DNA of 64,000 nt from Lepeophtheirus salmonis (lineage: Eukaryota > Arthropoda > Copepoda > Siphonostomatoida > Caligidae). Shown here in pieces: positions 31,331 through 42,120 of the stretch (position 1 is the stretch's first letter; each line of letters starts with the position of its first letter). The translations under genes were made by a program, and so were the position numbers. Below the pieces are notes generated by a model. It was not told the origin of the DNA. It was given only the letters and a program-made list of their open reading frames with translations, and made no database searches. The DNA is taken from NCBI RefSeq assembly GCF_016086655.4, contig NC_052141.2, positions 5,394,001 to 5,458,000 on the forward strand. The letters run 5' to 3'.

Positions 31331-31626
31331 TATAATTCATCTGCTCAACATTTTACTATTATATCTTGATTCCGAGAAGTGCTGTATATGTAGAACAGGG
31401 ATGTGAGGAGACGTCCCATATTAAAAGATAAGTAGATAACTTGAGTAGTAGTTATAGGGGGAAATACCCAAGTGGTGATACTTTGGTAAGTGGTAAATAA
31501 TAGTGCAAAGTTCCTATACACAGAATCCAACTCATCTTTGATTGGTATAGGGGTATTGCCTTTCAAAAACAAATATTTAATGACAGCTCCATACTTGATT
31601 TTATTTTTATTTTACAAAAAAGCTCA
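31331..31626. other. Unassigned; short minus-strand frame
   Basis: A 75-codon minus-strand frame lies here without recognisable domain. Nothing else. Confidence 0.3.
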
Positions 31627-32886
31627 TACCAATTACCACAATAAATTCAAACTATCTTAAAATTCAACCTGCTTGATAAAAATGGAATTTGGAGTGTATT
31701 TGTTAATATAAAAAAGTTAGACATGATATTAAACAATAAATTTATTCAACATGTCCTCCCTCAGCAGCCACCATCTTCTCCATCCTGCCCCTAAAGGATT
31801 TGCATCCCCTGATGACTTCCGCGGATTCGACAGCATTCCACTCCCTCGTAATGGAGCCCTTCAGGGCCCCGATGCTCTTGTGGCTGACTTTGCACACCTC
31901 CCTCTCCAACTTCCCCTGCCAGTAGTAATCACATGGATTGAGGTCCAGGTGTTGCGATCCCAGAATGTGATGTCGTGGGAGTTGAAGAGGTTAGTGGTCC
32001 TCATGACGATGTGAGCGGGCGATGAGTCTTGTTGGAATATGAACTCCCTCCCAGCGGCCGTATCCTTCATCCAGGGGATGACGAGCTCCTCCATGACTTC
32101 GCAGTACCTTATCACGTTAACCCTTTCCTTGGGATTTAAGAAGAAAGGAGGCATCCCCCCACCAGTGCTGCAGATGACATAGGGTCATCACAGAGGCCGG
32201 GAACTTTGTGGTGAAGACCGCAGGGACCTCTTCTCTCTCCTTGGCAAGCCACCTGTCATTCTGGACGCTGTAGCTTCTGTCGACAGTCCAGTTCTTCTCG
32301 TCAGGAGAAGAAGATGATTCTTCCTCCATGGCTCTTCAGGTCATTGAGGAGACGCTTACCGTTGGTGAGCCTGGTGGCCTTCATGGATGCCGTGAGGATG
32401 TGTTGTTTGACCATTCGTTGTGACCTATACCCGAGGTCCTCATTCACAGCCTTGGAGACCAGCTGCTTGATCACTCCACGGTTCTTGGCCAACCTGGTCA
32501 AGGAAGTCCACGGCAAAGCCTTGATGGACTTCTGGAGGCCTTCAAGGAAGCGGGGAGTGCGGATTCGGTCACTTCTCATGTTGTGGGCCTTGCAGTAGAC
32601 CTTCCCCTCAACCTCCCAGGCATTGAAGACCCGGTACACCGTGATTTTGGGGTAGTTAAGAAGCTTGTAGATAGCAGAGGGCTTGTGTCCCGCGCGAGCC
32701 AATTTGAGGATGGCGTCTCTCCTTGCTTGTTCCATGATGACTATTGTTTGTTGTCAAAACAATTGTGGTGGAAGTTATAGTGTATTGTTCACGCAACCTT
32801 TTATATTAGTATGATTTCACCCCAAATATCCACATTATGGATTTGGATGAAGTTTAAAGTAGTTCCAATTTATCGTGGACACCCTG
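31627..32886 (-). mobile_element. mar-Q: near-complete mariner-type transposon (about 1.26 kb)
   Basis: The right end, reverse-complemented, reads CAGGGTGTCCACGATAAATT then GGAACTACTTTAAACTTCA, with TA at 32887-32888 outside. The left end keeps a decayed match at 31633-31669 (TACCACAATAAATTCAAACT then ATCTTAAAATTCA), while its outermost CAGGGTG is lost. Length and single minus-strand transposase gene fit a complete element. The region is visibly more GC-rich than its surroundings, as expected for a younger insertion. Confidence 0.8.
31742..32735 (-). pseudogene. mar-Q transposase, nearly full length, broken by small indels
   Basis: The protein would be about 330 residues, close to the usual 340-350. 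ATG at 32735 opens M-E-Q-A-R-R-D-A-I-L-K-L-A-R-A-G-H-K-P-S-A-I (HTH1), followed by V-S-K-A-V-N-E-D-L-G-Y-R-S (HTH2) and L-T-A-S-M-K-A-T-R-L. A one-base insertion at about 32305 splits F-F-S from D-E-K-N-W (first catalytic Asp). A second lesion at about 32170 lies between A-S-V-M-T-L and the P-P-F-F-L region. F-I-F-Q-Q-D-S-S-P-A-H (second Asp) is intact, and a short deletion at about 31960 removes part of W-P-P-x-S-P before D-L-N-P-C-D-Y-Y-W (third Asp). The tail M-V-A-A-E-G-G-H-V-E ends at the stop 31744-31742. All three aspartates survive, but no functional protein can be made. An ATG start at the HTH boundary is unambiguous. Confidence 0.85.
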
Positions 32887-32889
32887 TAC

Positions 32890-33724
32890 TTTAAACGACT
32901 GTTATATAACAATTGCAATTCCAAAAGGGCTAAAGCTTTGGTGAGTAAATATCAATAGAAACAAAATACATGTGAATAGCTTTTATTTATAAATGCTGCT
33001 ATCCTGGTATTGGAGATATGCCTCTTTTCAGACCTCGCTCGTAGATAAGCGCACATACAAAAGTGAGACATCCACATACCTTTAGGCAAGATTGGGTTTA
33101 TGAATATAGATTACTTGATAAAAAGGCTAAATCCACTGAAGACAAAATTAATATTTACTCAAATATTTCGAGTTTTGATCGTTCTAGTACGAGTTTACAA
33201 TAGCTTTTTCAAATAATATATCAGTTACAGGGATTTTCGTACAACCGTGGAGTTACGTCAAATTGAATTTTTTTCGAGCTTGAGCAATACTCGAATCCAT
33301 CACTAATATTTAATATCTTCTATTACATCGTTCCTTCAGATGATGCATTAAGGAAAAAATATATATATTTATATAAATTAAATATTTTTTCTAATAAAAA
33401 AACAAATTTTTTTTACGTTGACTTTGAGTAGTTGGAATGGATTTTTTCCTTGTGATATGAAGTCGTTTGATATTAAGAAAGAGAGGAAGAAAAAAAAACA
33501 TAATTGAGTAGTCTGCAAAGCCAAGCAAAAAAATGCATTTTTAGGCCATAATTTTCCTTGATATGGTTTCATGTTGTTATATAATAGTATTATGTCAAAA
33601 AAAACAAAAAAAAAACAACAACTACTAATTTTAAAAGCTATAAAAAAAATTATGCATGACGGAAAATTCAGAAATGATCAGGGGGGAAAATGCATCATAT
33701 TAAGGCGTATAACATAATACTTGT
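32890..33724. other. AT-rich DNA, nothing recognised
   Basis: A-rich runs near 33595-33620. No landmark or coding signal. Confidence 0.4.
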
Positions 33725-33830
33725 TAGTGTTGTGTTTCGGTCTTAAGATCACCCTGGACCCCTCTAAACCAAACTAATTCCTCGTTTAAACCCCTACGGG
33801 TCTCTCCACTTCAAATCAATCACTCGTCAG
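33725..33830. repeat. rep-I left terminus
   Basis: TTAGTGTTGTGTTTCGGTCT followed by TAAGATCACCCTGGACC matches the rep-I start. Confidence 0.5.
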
Positions 33831-34689
33831 ACAGCACCCTTTACGATTTATTTAAAAGTTTGCATATATCTTAATATTTAATAGAAATTCAAGAATTTAA
33901 AATCTTCTTTAACCTCCATATCAGGAGTTTGTACCCCATAAAGTTACAGCCTACAGGCCAGTACCCATTTCCACATTCAATAGTATACTAAATCCATATA
34001 AATATATTTACTGTAAATTTGTCTCACCACCATTCTAAATTAAAACTTTGGTCTTGGACCAAGTCACAACAATACTATCTATATATAGTCCAGAACGAAG
34101 CTGAATTTGTAATACCTATTGAGGCATAGTGTCCCCATATATAAAATAAAAAACATAAATTGTAATAGAATGACCTTGAAAAGGTCAAAGGAGGATGATA
34201 AACATTGGCACGTGAGATATAGGAAAAAAATATGGTTATGTTTATTGGAGCCATGAAAATTTTTCTAATGTATATGTTGCACATGATCTGAAATATCCTG
34301 GTCTTAACAAAGAAAAGGCAGTTTTTTTCGTTCAAAATAGATTTTTTTATATTATTTTGTATTTATTCAAATTATAGAGGGGGAATTGTTGGGGTGAACG
34401 GTATGTTTTCCCATCAAGAATCACTACTATAAAATTAAAACACAAAATTGTTTTTGATTTATTGTTTTGGAAAGACCAAACGTTCCTTATCACTTAATAA
34501 ATACAATAAATCTCGATCTAAAGGGCAGATTGTCATGAAATTTTAACAGTTGTCTTTTGAAGGGTGGTACTAACTGAGAACCACGTGAATTAAAAAAAAA
34601 AAAGGCCTTTTAAATGTGAAGCCAAGGTCTTTTCAACCTATGTGTTAAATATTTGTATACAATAGTCGTTTCTTTTATCTCAAATATTA
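33831..34689. other. AT-rich DNA, nothing recognised
   Basis: Short open frames only, of AT-driven composition. Confidence 0.4.
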
Positions 34690-34905
34690 TATTTTTTTAA
34701 AGAAAAAATCAAAAAATCCATAGTATTTCTTTAAAAATTATTTTTTTTTTTCCAAAATCCACAATTTTTAAAAAAATAATAAAATTTTTTCGAAAAAAAT
34801 TCAAATGTTACATTTTCATGTAAAAATAAAAAAATTCTTAATTTTGTTGGTGGAGGGGGGGGGGCTACAGCCCCTCCAACCCATTCCCATCAGACACAAT
34901 TGGAG
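34690..34905 (-). repeat. rep-G copy
   Basis: AT units (AAAAAATCCATAGTATTTCT) precede a G10 run and GGGCTACAGCCCCTCCAACC, which reverse-complements to the head's GGTTGGAGGGGCTGTAGCCC. The outer part of the head is decayed. Confidence 0.6.
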
Positions 34906-35304
34906 ATGGGTAACCCAAGCTCTCTTTTTTTGTAGGGAAACACTTAGAGAGTGCGTAATCAGGGTTGTTTCTATAGGTAGATTGCATTCAAATACATTTT
35001 CTACCTAAAAATACAAATAAAATTCGAAGATGCCAAAATAGGTAAATAATAGTTAAAAATGCCAATCAATATTTTTTATATAATTTGGACATCTCTAGTA
35101 ATAACCAAAAATAACATACATATAACAAAATGGAATGTTAACTTTAGGATTTTAGATTTTAGGAGGAGATTGGCACTCTACAGAGTGTCCAATGCCCATT
35201 CGTTCCTTTGTAATAGATATTTTTATCTACACTATGAAATATGGAAATATGATTTCATAACGATGGAACAACATATTTTTAATATATAACCCAACTAGAT
35301 AAAA
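34906..35304. other. Nothing recognised
   Basis: A 76-codon plus-strand frame at 35059-35289 has no recognisable motif. Confidence 0.3.
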
Positions 35305-35440
35305 GTGGGATAGTTTGTTGATAGACATTAAGGTTCAAGTCTTTTGTATTTGTTGGTCCCATTTTGAGATCCAATAATTTAATATATTACTTAATATTTA
35401 ATAAAAAGGGCTTAAATTCCTATAAAATTGTTTCTTGAGG
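35305..35440 (+). repeat. rep-M fragment
   Basis: GGGATAGTTTGTTGATAGAC, then TTTGTTGGTCCCATTTTGAG and CTTAATATTTAATAAAAAGG match the 5' two thirds of rep-M. Confidence 0.6.
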
Positions 35441-35606
35441 CTCTCAAAATAAATAATCAAAATCATAAAGTCATGACTTTAATCTAGTGATGAGGCAATT
35501 TCAAAGAAATTGGCTATTCCAAATCCTATATTTTAAATAATAGTTAAAAAATAATATTAGGCTATAAATTTCCAGAAGTTACAATTGATAAAATAAATTG
35601 CCTTGC

Positions 35607-35641
35607 TTTATTTAATGTAAATATTCTTTACATTAAATAAA
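35607..35641. repeat. Perfect 15-bp inverted repeat with 5-base loop
   Basis: TTTATTTAATGTAAA at 35607-35621 pairs exactly with TTTACATTAAATAAA at 35627-35641 around TATTC. No gene nearby; likely a slippage palindrome. Confidence 0.85.
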
Positions 35642-35659
35642 TACTGCGAATTTTTAGCA

Positions 35660-36904
35660 GGCCGAGTAATCCCTCGGCAAACTTTCTAGATCAAATTTTG
35701 CAAAGGCGAGGAATCTTGGATCGAGCATTTTTTATCATAAATGATTTTATTACAATACTAGCCAGAACACAGTATCTTAAAGATATCCAATTAAAAATTA
35801 AAAAGATTTTATTAATATTTAGCTTGTTTATGATCAAATTCTAAGCTAAAACGCTTTACTATAAACTATAATTATATAATAGGTAAATTTCTATTGTAAA
35901 ACCTCCTTCTAAACAACTTTTTTTTGTTTTCTGTCCATTCGATGGAAATATAATCAAACCCTTTGAAACACTCTTGAAAATGCAACATATATTTGACTAT
36001 GTGAAAATATTGATTTTGGTAAATACATACAATGCACTTTTTTTCAAATCTTTGACCTTGTGATTTACTTATTGTCATTACCATGGCTAACTGTCCATGT
36101 TCCTTCTTCAACCATAATGAAGATTGAATATAAATACTAAGATTAACTCGCTGATCCGTTTTCTAATTCCCTTTTATAATTCGTATTTAATATACGTTCT
36201 CCCTTTTTCTGTTAGTTCAATGATTCGTTTTTTTTAACTTTAATTTTTTTTGGGTGCATTTTCGAATGGACAATCCATACCTTATAAAAACTTTCTAGAC
36301 ACGGGAAATCAATCAATGAAACATTATTTTCCCAATGCCAATTCCAAAAAAAGACCCCGGGTCCGAATAATCGTCCCATCACTAAAAAATACATACAACA
36401 AAAGTTCAACCTCATGAATATGAACAGTATTTTCCTCCTTTAAGAAACACAGACGCAAACTATCTTCTCAATTCCAACTCTCCTCTTCATACGCACGTCA
36501 AAAGTCTTCAAAAACTAGGACAATAAATTTGTCAAATTGTAGTGACACTCTGTATTTATATGTACTTGTTATTTAATAATATATATTATAAGAGAAGCTA
36601 AATTAGAATCTATGAGAGTAGTAGCAACCATTTATTACGTTTTTTTGACACTTATTTTGTATATGTTATATATATATATTTTTTTTTTTTTTCAAGGTCT
36701 TTCAAAATGGTGGAAAATCCATTTTATTTAATTCATTAATAATCTCCCCCTTCAAAACCTTCTCCCACTTTCTTGAAGAATGATTATATCAAATCTTTTC
36801 AAGTCTTAGATATGTAATTTGCTCGTTCCATCCTTTGTGAAGTATCAAAGTCATCTATTCAACTACTTATACCTTATAACGAACCAGCAACGCCACTAGT
36901 GGTG
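35660..36904. other. AT-rich DNA, nothing recognised
   Basis: Minus-strand frames at 35872-36111 and 36212-36415 show no domain or repeat relation. No landmark of any family named here. Confidence 0.35.
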
Positions 36905-36975
36905 ACACCATGTATTTTTCTCCGGTTCGGTCTTGAGTGGTTTTTTCTAGAGCGATTTGGACCGATATCTGTCAA
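36905..36975. repeat. rep-I internal fragment
   Basis: CTCCGGTTCGGTCTTGAGTG and TTTTTTCTAGAGCGATTTGG match the rep-I 5' region; no terminus is kept. Confidence 0.45.
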
Positions 36976-37119
36976 GTTGTTAGGAAAAAGGGACACATGA
37001 ACTTTGTCCATTGTAGGACAATATTAAAACTGTTCTGCCTGTCAACACTAAAGTAAGATTCAATGACTTTTCGCAACATTCAGCTTGCGTTACATTTGTA
37101 CTCTTATACAAATTGTACT

Positions 37120-37450
37120 CCATTTCCATTTGCAAATTATTCTTATTAACGCGTTGGATGTAACGCAAATCCCACTTAAAGTAGCAAGAATTCATCGTTG
37201 CAATAAATTAGTAAATAAAAAAGATTGGTATAATTTGAAAGGGTCCATATCCAGGGCCAATATAAGTTTCTAAATTCAAATAAAGTTTATAAACTATAGA
37301 GTATCTTCTATTGTCCCAGAAATGTGTTTAATAAGCCTATAGTTGTCTCAAATATGTCTATGAAATTTTGGGCTAAAAAATATATTGAGATTTTCTCCTT
37401 TACTTGATTTTTGTTTAAGATTGTTTTTATATTGATGCATTACACATATT
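37120..37450 (+). repeat. rep-J copy
   Basis: GCAAATCCCACTTAAAGTAG at about 37168, ATAGTTGTCTCAAATATGTC, then TAAGATTGTTTTTATATTGA give the full landmark order. Confidence 0.7.
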
Positions 37451-37457
37451 GTAATAC

Positions 37458-37625
37458 AAAATAGTGTTGAGATCCGGTCAAATACCAATTTTTGGTTTGT
37501 TTTTAAGTTTAGTGTTAAGAGGCTTTTTCTAGACCGATTTAGACCGATATTTTAAACGAATCAAGAACATTGTTTTATAAGAGCGATCAAAACCGAATTG
37601 GTATTTAAAGACTGGTACTTACCAG
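37458..37625. repeat. rep-I fragment with left terminus
   Basis: TAGTGTTGAGATCCGGTCAA and TTTTTCTAGACCGATTTAGA; starts immediately after the rep-J copy. Confidence 0.6.
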
Positions 37626-37785
37626 GAGTGTTAGAAACAATGAAGACAAGGGGACATCGCCACCACAATTTTTTTGGTGAATTTCCTATCGTTATCGTCC
37701 TATAAAGTTCTGGTTTTGTTAATAAGTTTTGTATCATAAAAGGTTTCAATTAAAAAATTCAAACTATACAGTTTTTCTAAAAAGT

Positions 37786-37814
37786 GATATTCCCTTCTAA
37801 CAAAAGGGAATATC
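37786..37814. repeat. Perfect 11-bp inverted repeat
   Basis: GATATTCCCTT pairs with AAGGGAATATC around CTAACAA. No coding neighbour. Confidence 0.8.
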
Positions 37815-37907
37815 TATCAAACTTAGCAATTATAAAAATCAAAAAATATTATGTGAAAAGTGTTAAAATAAAAAATGCCCCTGATTACGCCACCATTGTA
37901 ATTTCCG

Positions 37908-38231
37908 TTGGAGTCTCCGTCCATCCAGTATAGAATATCAAAAAGCCTATTAAGGATGAGAATTGAGCCATATAGTCAAGAAGAGACAACACTTTTAGAG
38001 CAACAATACATCTTGCTTGCCTCCTCTTCCAGTCGTAACATCAACTCACTGGACAAAGTAGTTTGGTGTGTCTTAGAGAAAAATATCTACTACAGCCCTC
38101 ATTTAAATTTAGATTCCCACTCAGGTGACTTAGCATGTAATAGACACGGCATTAATCGTCAAAAGCAGTCAATCTGTTTGCCAGCGTGTCAAGGAGGTTA
38201 TTTATTGAGAAGGATGATAATATTTAAATAA
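37908..38231 (+). other. Unassigned 107-codon open frame
   Basis: The frame has fairly normal composition (for example E-P-Y-S-Q-E-E-T-T-L-L-E-Q-Q-Y-I-L-L-A-S, later D-K-V-V-W-C-V-L-E-K-N) and lies in DNA less AT-rich than its flanks. It shows no repeat-family landmark and no transposase block on either strand. The listed start is a non-ATG codon, so it may be an internal exon or chance. No function is proposed. Confidence 0.2.
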
Positions 38232-38239
38232 AAATATCA

Positions 38240-38698
38240 CGAAATATGTTATTTAAACATATCACAAATTTATTTTGAGTTGTCTTTTTTGATTCCATAT
38301 TAATCGTCGTAGCTTGTAAATTAATTCATACTACTTAATCACGTATAAGTTATGGTTCTCCACTCTGTACATCATCAGTTTAGATCGAATTTCAAATTAA
38401 ACCATCTAACCCGATTTTTTTCATTTTTCGTTGAAACCCCCCCATATCATTTTGTAGCTGTTAGCCAATTATAACAAACTATGGAATAACTATTCAATAA
38501 TGGTTGGGAATTGACGTTTACAGCACCTTAAGAGTAGTTCTAATTCAACCAATCAACATTCAGACCACATTAATTATGAGAAAAGAAACAGAAAAATTGA
38601 GAGCTCACAACAAAATAGGTATATATAAGTTATTACTGAGTGGTCCATTAGAATCTGAACAATTTAAATTTGAGACTTCAAGAAGATATAATTAATAA
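38240..38698. other. Nothing recognised
   Basis: AT-rich, no landmark. Confidence 0.35.
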
Positions 38699-38699
38699 T

Positions 38700-39235
38700 G
38701 ACTTCCAGGCAGCGGTGGAAGGGCCTGGCATCCACTGTGGATGTTGTCCTCTATCATAGCGTCCCAGTGCTGGCTGGCAGTGGCTTTGAGGGCCTTCGTG
38801 TTTTGATAACAGACATTGCAGGCCCTACCTTGTAGATGCACTCAAAAATTGTAGTCGAGGGAGTTGTCATCAGGGCTGAATGCGTGAGCCGGGTGCTGGT
38901 GTCAAAAGTGGCCTCTCCACCCTCACAAGGCTCTTTCCACACCGAGATATCTTGCATGGGTCTCCGTGGACTTGAGGGGATTGGTCTGGGCTGTTAGCTT
39001 CCATTATTCCGAGTCCAGTTTGACCTTTTTGACAGAGCCCTTCTTTTTCTCCGCCGTTTTGGATCTGCTGAAGGTAGACGATGGTCCCGAAGACGTCCAA
39101 ATGATTGGAGTTATCGAATGGAAATTTGTGTAATTTTCTCGTCTTGTACATAAGCTATAAAGCTCTGGTTTGTTTTGTTTTGTAACTGTTTGTGTATGCT
39201 TTAATATATCACTCAACCTTCATAAAAATGATAGA
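38700..39235 (-). pseudogene. mar-A deletion derivative
   Basis: Minus strand, 5' part: K-K-V-K-L-D-S-E, then S-T-E-T-H-A-R-Y-L-G-V, then C-G-K-S-L-V-R-V-E-R-P-L-L-T-P-A (HTH2 with the LLTPAM-like end). It then jumps to the C-terminal N-S-L-D-Y-N-F (third aspartate), R-A-C-N-V-C-Y-Q-N-T-K-A-L-K-A-T-A and H-W-D-A-M-I-E-D-N. The SDEK and QQD blocks are deleted. The 3' flank meets a rep-I fragment at 39245, cutting the mar-A terminus after TTCATATTTCAA. Confidence 0.7.
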
Positions 39236-39244
39236 TTAAGTAAA

Positions 39245-39385
39245 TGTTCATATTTCAACGAACCGACCCGTAACTCCCTGATCCGGACCGTACTTCTTGA
39301 AAGGACGGAATCACTTCCATCCACTAAGAAATCATAACTTTCTCAGACCGGTCTAGGATTTTGAGATCCAAGCCCAACACTAAAC
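39245..39385. repeat. rep-I fragment with right terminus
   Basis: Contains CTCAGACCGGTCTAGGATTT and ends CAAGCCCAACACTA, the rep-I end. Confidence 0.55.
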
Positions 39386-39389
39386 CCCA

Positions 39390-39690
39390 CCACTAATAAT
39401 TATCTTTATCAACCTTCTCTCTCTCTCGTCTTCCATCTCCATTCTCAAGTGTGTTTATGTGTAGCTAATATATACTTAACTTCATAGGTAGATCCAGCCA
39501 AGAAAATTATATGTACATACAACTATATAAAGATGTAGTTTTTCTTATTCTTTTCTCTTTGTCTTGTATCACATATATAAGATATTGTATCCTATTTCTT
39601 CTTGGAAATCTTCCCAGTTTCTTTTTTTTTTTATTTCGTAAGTTGTAGGTACATACGTCTAATAATAGCCCTTGTATGGTACTTTGTACA
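39390..39690. other. Nothing recognised
   Basis: CTCT run near 39415 and AT-rich DNA. Confidence 0.35.
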
Positions 39691-39692
39691 TC

Positions 39693-40025
39693 TCACAGAG
39701 TAGATGATGAACCCGACCCTTTGAAACCCCCTCTTTGATAGGCCATTGACATTAGATATATGTACATTGTATATTCTAAAACAAAATGGACACACAAAAT
39801 TGGAGTATATAAATTTATCACACACTCTTGTATTTCTTTTTTTGTAAACTGTGGACCAGGGGCCTTATACAACAAGTGTGGGAGAGTGGTTCCCTTCCCC
39901 ATGGTACATAATAAATGAATAGTGTTAGAGATCAAATTCTCACACCCAATCAGATGTACTTGAAACATTGGTTCGCACATCAAGTCTTTTTCACGGAGGG
40001 GATCTTCAAGGACAATCTGCAAATA
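39693..40025 (-). CDS. Candidate terminal exon of a host gene (unidentified)
   Basis: The minus strand has a strong splice acceptor: a pyrimidine tract (GTTGTTTTTTTTCTATTACAG) ends at 40026. From 40025 the frame stays open for 110 codons to a stop at 39695-39693. The first 60 residues have ordinary protein composition, for example Y-L-Q-I-V-L-E-D-P-L-R-E-K-D-L-M-C-E-P and F-Q-V-H-L-I-G-C-E-N-L, and the DNA is richer in GC than its flanks. The last 45 residues are more AT-driven; a short intron (GTGTGTGATAA to TTTTGTTTTAG) could be removed there. No domain is recognised and no upstream exon was found. A transposon-derived frame remains possible. Confidence 0.35.
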   Translation of the reverse strand, partial: YLQIVLEDPLREKDLMCEPMFQVHLIGCENLISNTIHLLCTMGKGTTLPHLLYKAPGPQFTKKEIQECVINLYTPILCVHFVLEYTMYIYLMSMAYQRGGFKGSGSSSTL

Positions 40026-40321
40026 CTGTAATAGAAAAAAAACAACACCATATTGCTTAAAATCAGGGACTGCAAGGTCCTGATCTATATACTATAGATA
40101 TTAGACAAGGCATAGAGTCCAAATTAAATAGGAAACCTTGGAACCACGAACTCTAGTAATGGGTGGTTCATTTAAACGTTCCCAATCATAAAAAAAAGTA
40201 AAACCCTATTGTGACTTTATTTCTTAACCGATTTTATTAAAATTTCCACAAAATTCAACATTTAAATTTGTCATTCAATCAATAAAATTGTACGTTTAGC
40301 TTGAACCACACGTTCACAACA

Positions 40322-40714
40322 TCAACAGAAACGTCTCACTGCCTTCTTTACCGTCACACTATGTAATCTCCTATTTATCCCAGCTATCTCAGATCTTGTG
40401 GTGCCGTGGGGATCTTTATTGGAAACCTGTTCAACATATCCCCGGACAAAATAATTTAAAGGGGTCAATTTTGGGGAAGTTAGGAGGCTCAGAACTCGAT
40501 GGGACGTACAGCACATTCTCAGAATCAAGATATTGAGTGTTCTTTTGTTGATGTGACGGGGTGGCCTATATTCAGATCCAGATCTAAAGTCAGTCTGTCT
40601 TGATGCTGCAGATATATGGAAATACTTTGGTGATGTGGAGCTGAGTGCTGAAGTTGAGGATCTGTTTGAAGATGAAGGCTGGTAAAACGTCACCCTTGCT
40701 GCTAACAACGTCAA
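40322..40714 (-). pseudogene. DDE transposase C-terminal fragment of a DUF4817-linked type
   Basis: A single open frame of 130 codons on the minus strand holds S-P-K-L-T-P-L-N-Y-F-V-R-G-Y-V, the counterpart of SPDLTPLDYFLWGYV in DDE_3-type endonuclease domains often annotated next to DUF4817. The residues after it (D-P-H-G-T-T-R-S-E-I-A-G-I-N-R-R-L) fit as well. Both acidic residues of that block are changed (K for D, N for D), so the catalytic site is lost although the frame is open. The upstream half of the frame is less clear. This lineage is distinct from the mariners around it; 58260-58740 may be an N-terminal piece of a similar element. Confidence 0.6.
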
Positions 40715-40839
40715 TAAGCATAACTTGCTGTCAAATAGTACGGCCTATTCTTACGAAAGAATATAGCAAAAAAGAGCCGTTTATGGAACCATTATTTTAA
40801 CAAACATTATATTTTCTACAATTATCTACATATGTAGTG

Positions 40840-42120
40840 GGTTAACATAAAAACAAACAAAAACAAAATCAAGAAAATGGAGAAAATCCCAATTGTTTTT
40901 TTTTCTTCATAAAGGTACCCCAGTTCAAAGCATAAAGCCAAATGTTTAAATGCCATATTCGAGTTCAAATTTCTAAGATGATATATCATTCTCATGGCTT
41001 TTAACTGTAATTTAAAGTCTTTCTATGTTATAATGGACTTTTTTTGGTCCTAATATGTCCTTCACAAATAAAATTTATTGATTCCTCATTCTTTTATTAT
41101 GATAATCAATTTAGGCTACTTTAAGTGCAATTTGAGGTAAACTTAGAGGTATAATAGAAATAGTTTCTTGATGGAAATGGGAGATAATTATTTTGTAGTT
41201 AAAGTACTCAATTATATATATATATATATATACTCAAAAAAGTATTTAACACTTGTATGTTTGTTGTGTCAATATAAACAAAATCTTGAGTAAAAAAAAA
41301 GAAGAGAAACTCCTAATATTTATTTTAGTTGAGATATTCATCCAGCCAAATAGTTTATAGACATATTTGAGCCAATTAAATACTTTTTATGCAAATTTGT
41401 GGTATAATTGAAGATACCCATGAGTTTCAGCTATGGTTTAAAACCTTGATTGGGCTTAAGATACATATTTTAGGCCTGATATGGCCCCTTTCAAGCATAA
41501 CATCTATAAATTTATTAATTTTTTAATTGTGAGGGTCCATTTTGACTACTTTAAGTGTAATTTGCAGCACACCCAGAGGATAAATAAGAATAATATTTTG
41601 TTAGAAATCAACGATACTTCGTATTAGAATAGAGATGTAATCCACATTCAACTAAGAGAGCCATTAATCTAGCTTGTTTTTGTATTGACTTGCCACATTT
41701 ATAAATACCAAATATTTTTAGTGATAATTAAGATCAGGGGTCACGAACCCTGTTCCTCTGGGGACCCGGTCACGCTTCTTCTAAATCGCTCACTGGATTT
41801 TGCTCTAAAAATATTGTATTCTGTTGATTTCTTGATTCGCTTATATATATATTTTGAGCTGGATGCCCTCAACCCATTCCGGAATCTAAAAGTAGCCCTC
41901 CGCTTTAAGAAACGTTAGTGACCCTTAGTTTAGATCCTTTAATTGATTAAGAGACTAAAAGACGAAGATACCTTTTCAACCATAAAATCCATCTACTTAT
42001 TATTCTGTTGTGGTATCGTTTAACTTCGGCCGCTTAATTGCAATTTGTGACACACCCCAAGGGCTAATACGAATACTTTGTTGATATAAATAGACAATTA
42101 TTCGTATAAATGGGTATACT
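40840..42120 (-). repeat. rep-J array, reverse orientation, three copies
   Basis: The reversed landmark CTACTTTAAGTGCAATTTG occurs at about 41115, 41548 and (decayed) 42027; GACATATTTGAGCC and ATCAACGATACTTCG follow the expected reverse order. Copies are spaced about 430 and 480 bp apart. A hAT MITE interrupts the third copy. Confidence 0.7.
41735..41927. mobile_element. hAT-type MITE inside rep-J (193 bp)
   Basis: Left end CAGGGGTCACGAACCCTG; right end reverse-complemented TAAGGGTCACTAACGTTT. Flanking octamers ATTAAGAT and GTTTAGAT agree at six of eight places, fitting the 8-bp target duplication of hAT elements. It has no coding capacity; the frame crossing it is incidental. Confidence 0.6.

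Noticed and set aside
32314..32780. Plus-strand frames of 94 and 65 codons
   Set aside because: They are antisense to the mar-Q transposase, which explains the open sequence.
35607..35641. Transcription terminator hairpin
   Set aside because: The genome is not bacterial, the stem is pure A/T-rich, and there is no gene upstream.
37908..38231. Protein-coding gene
   Set aside because: No ATG start, domain, splice signal or homologous motif that I can name; kept only as an unassigned frame.
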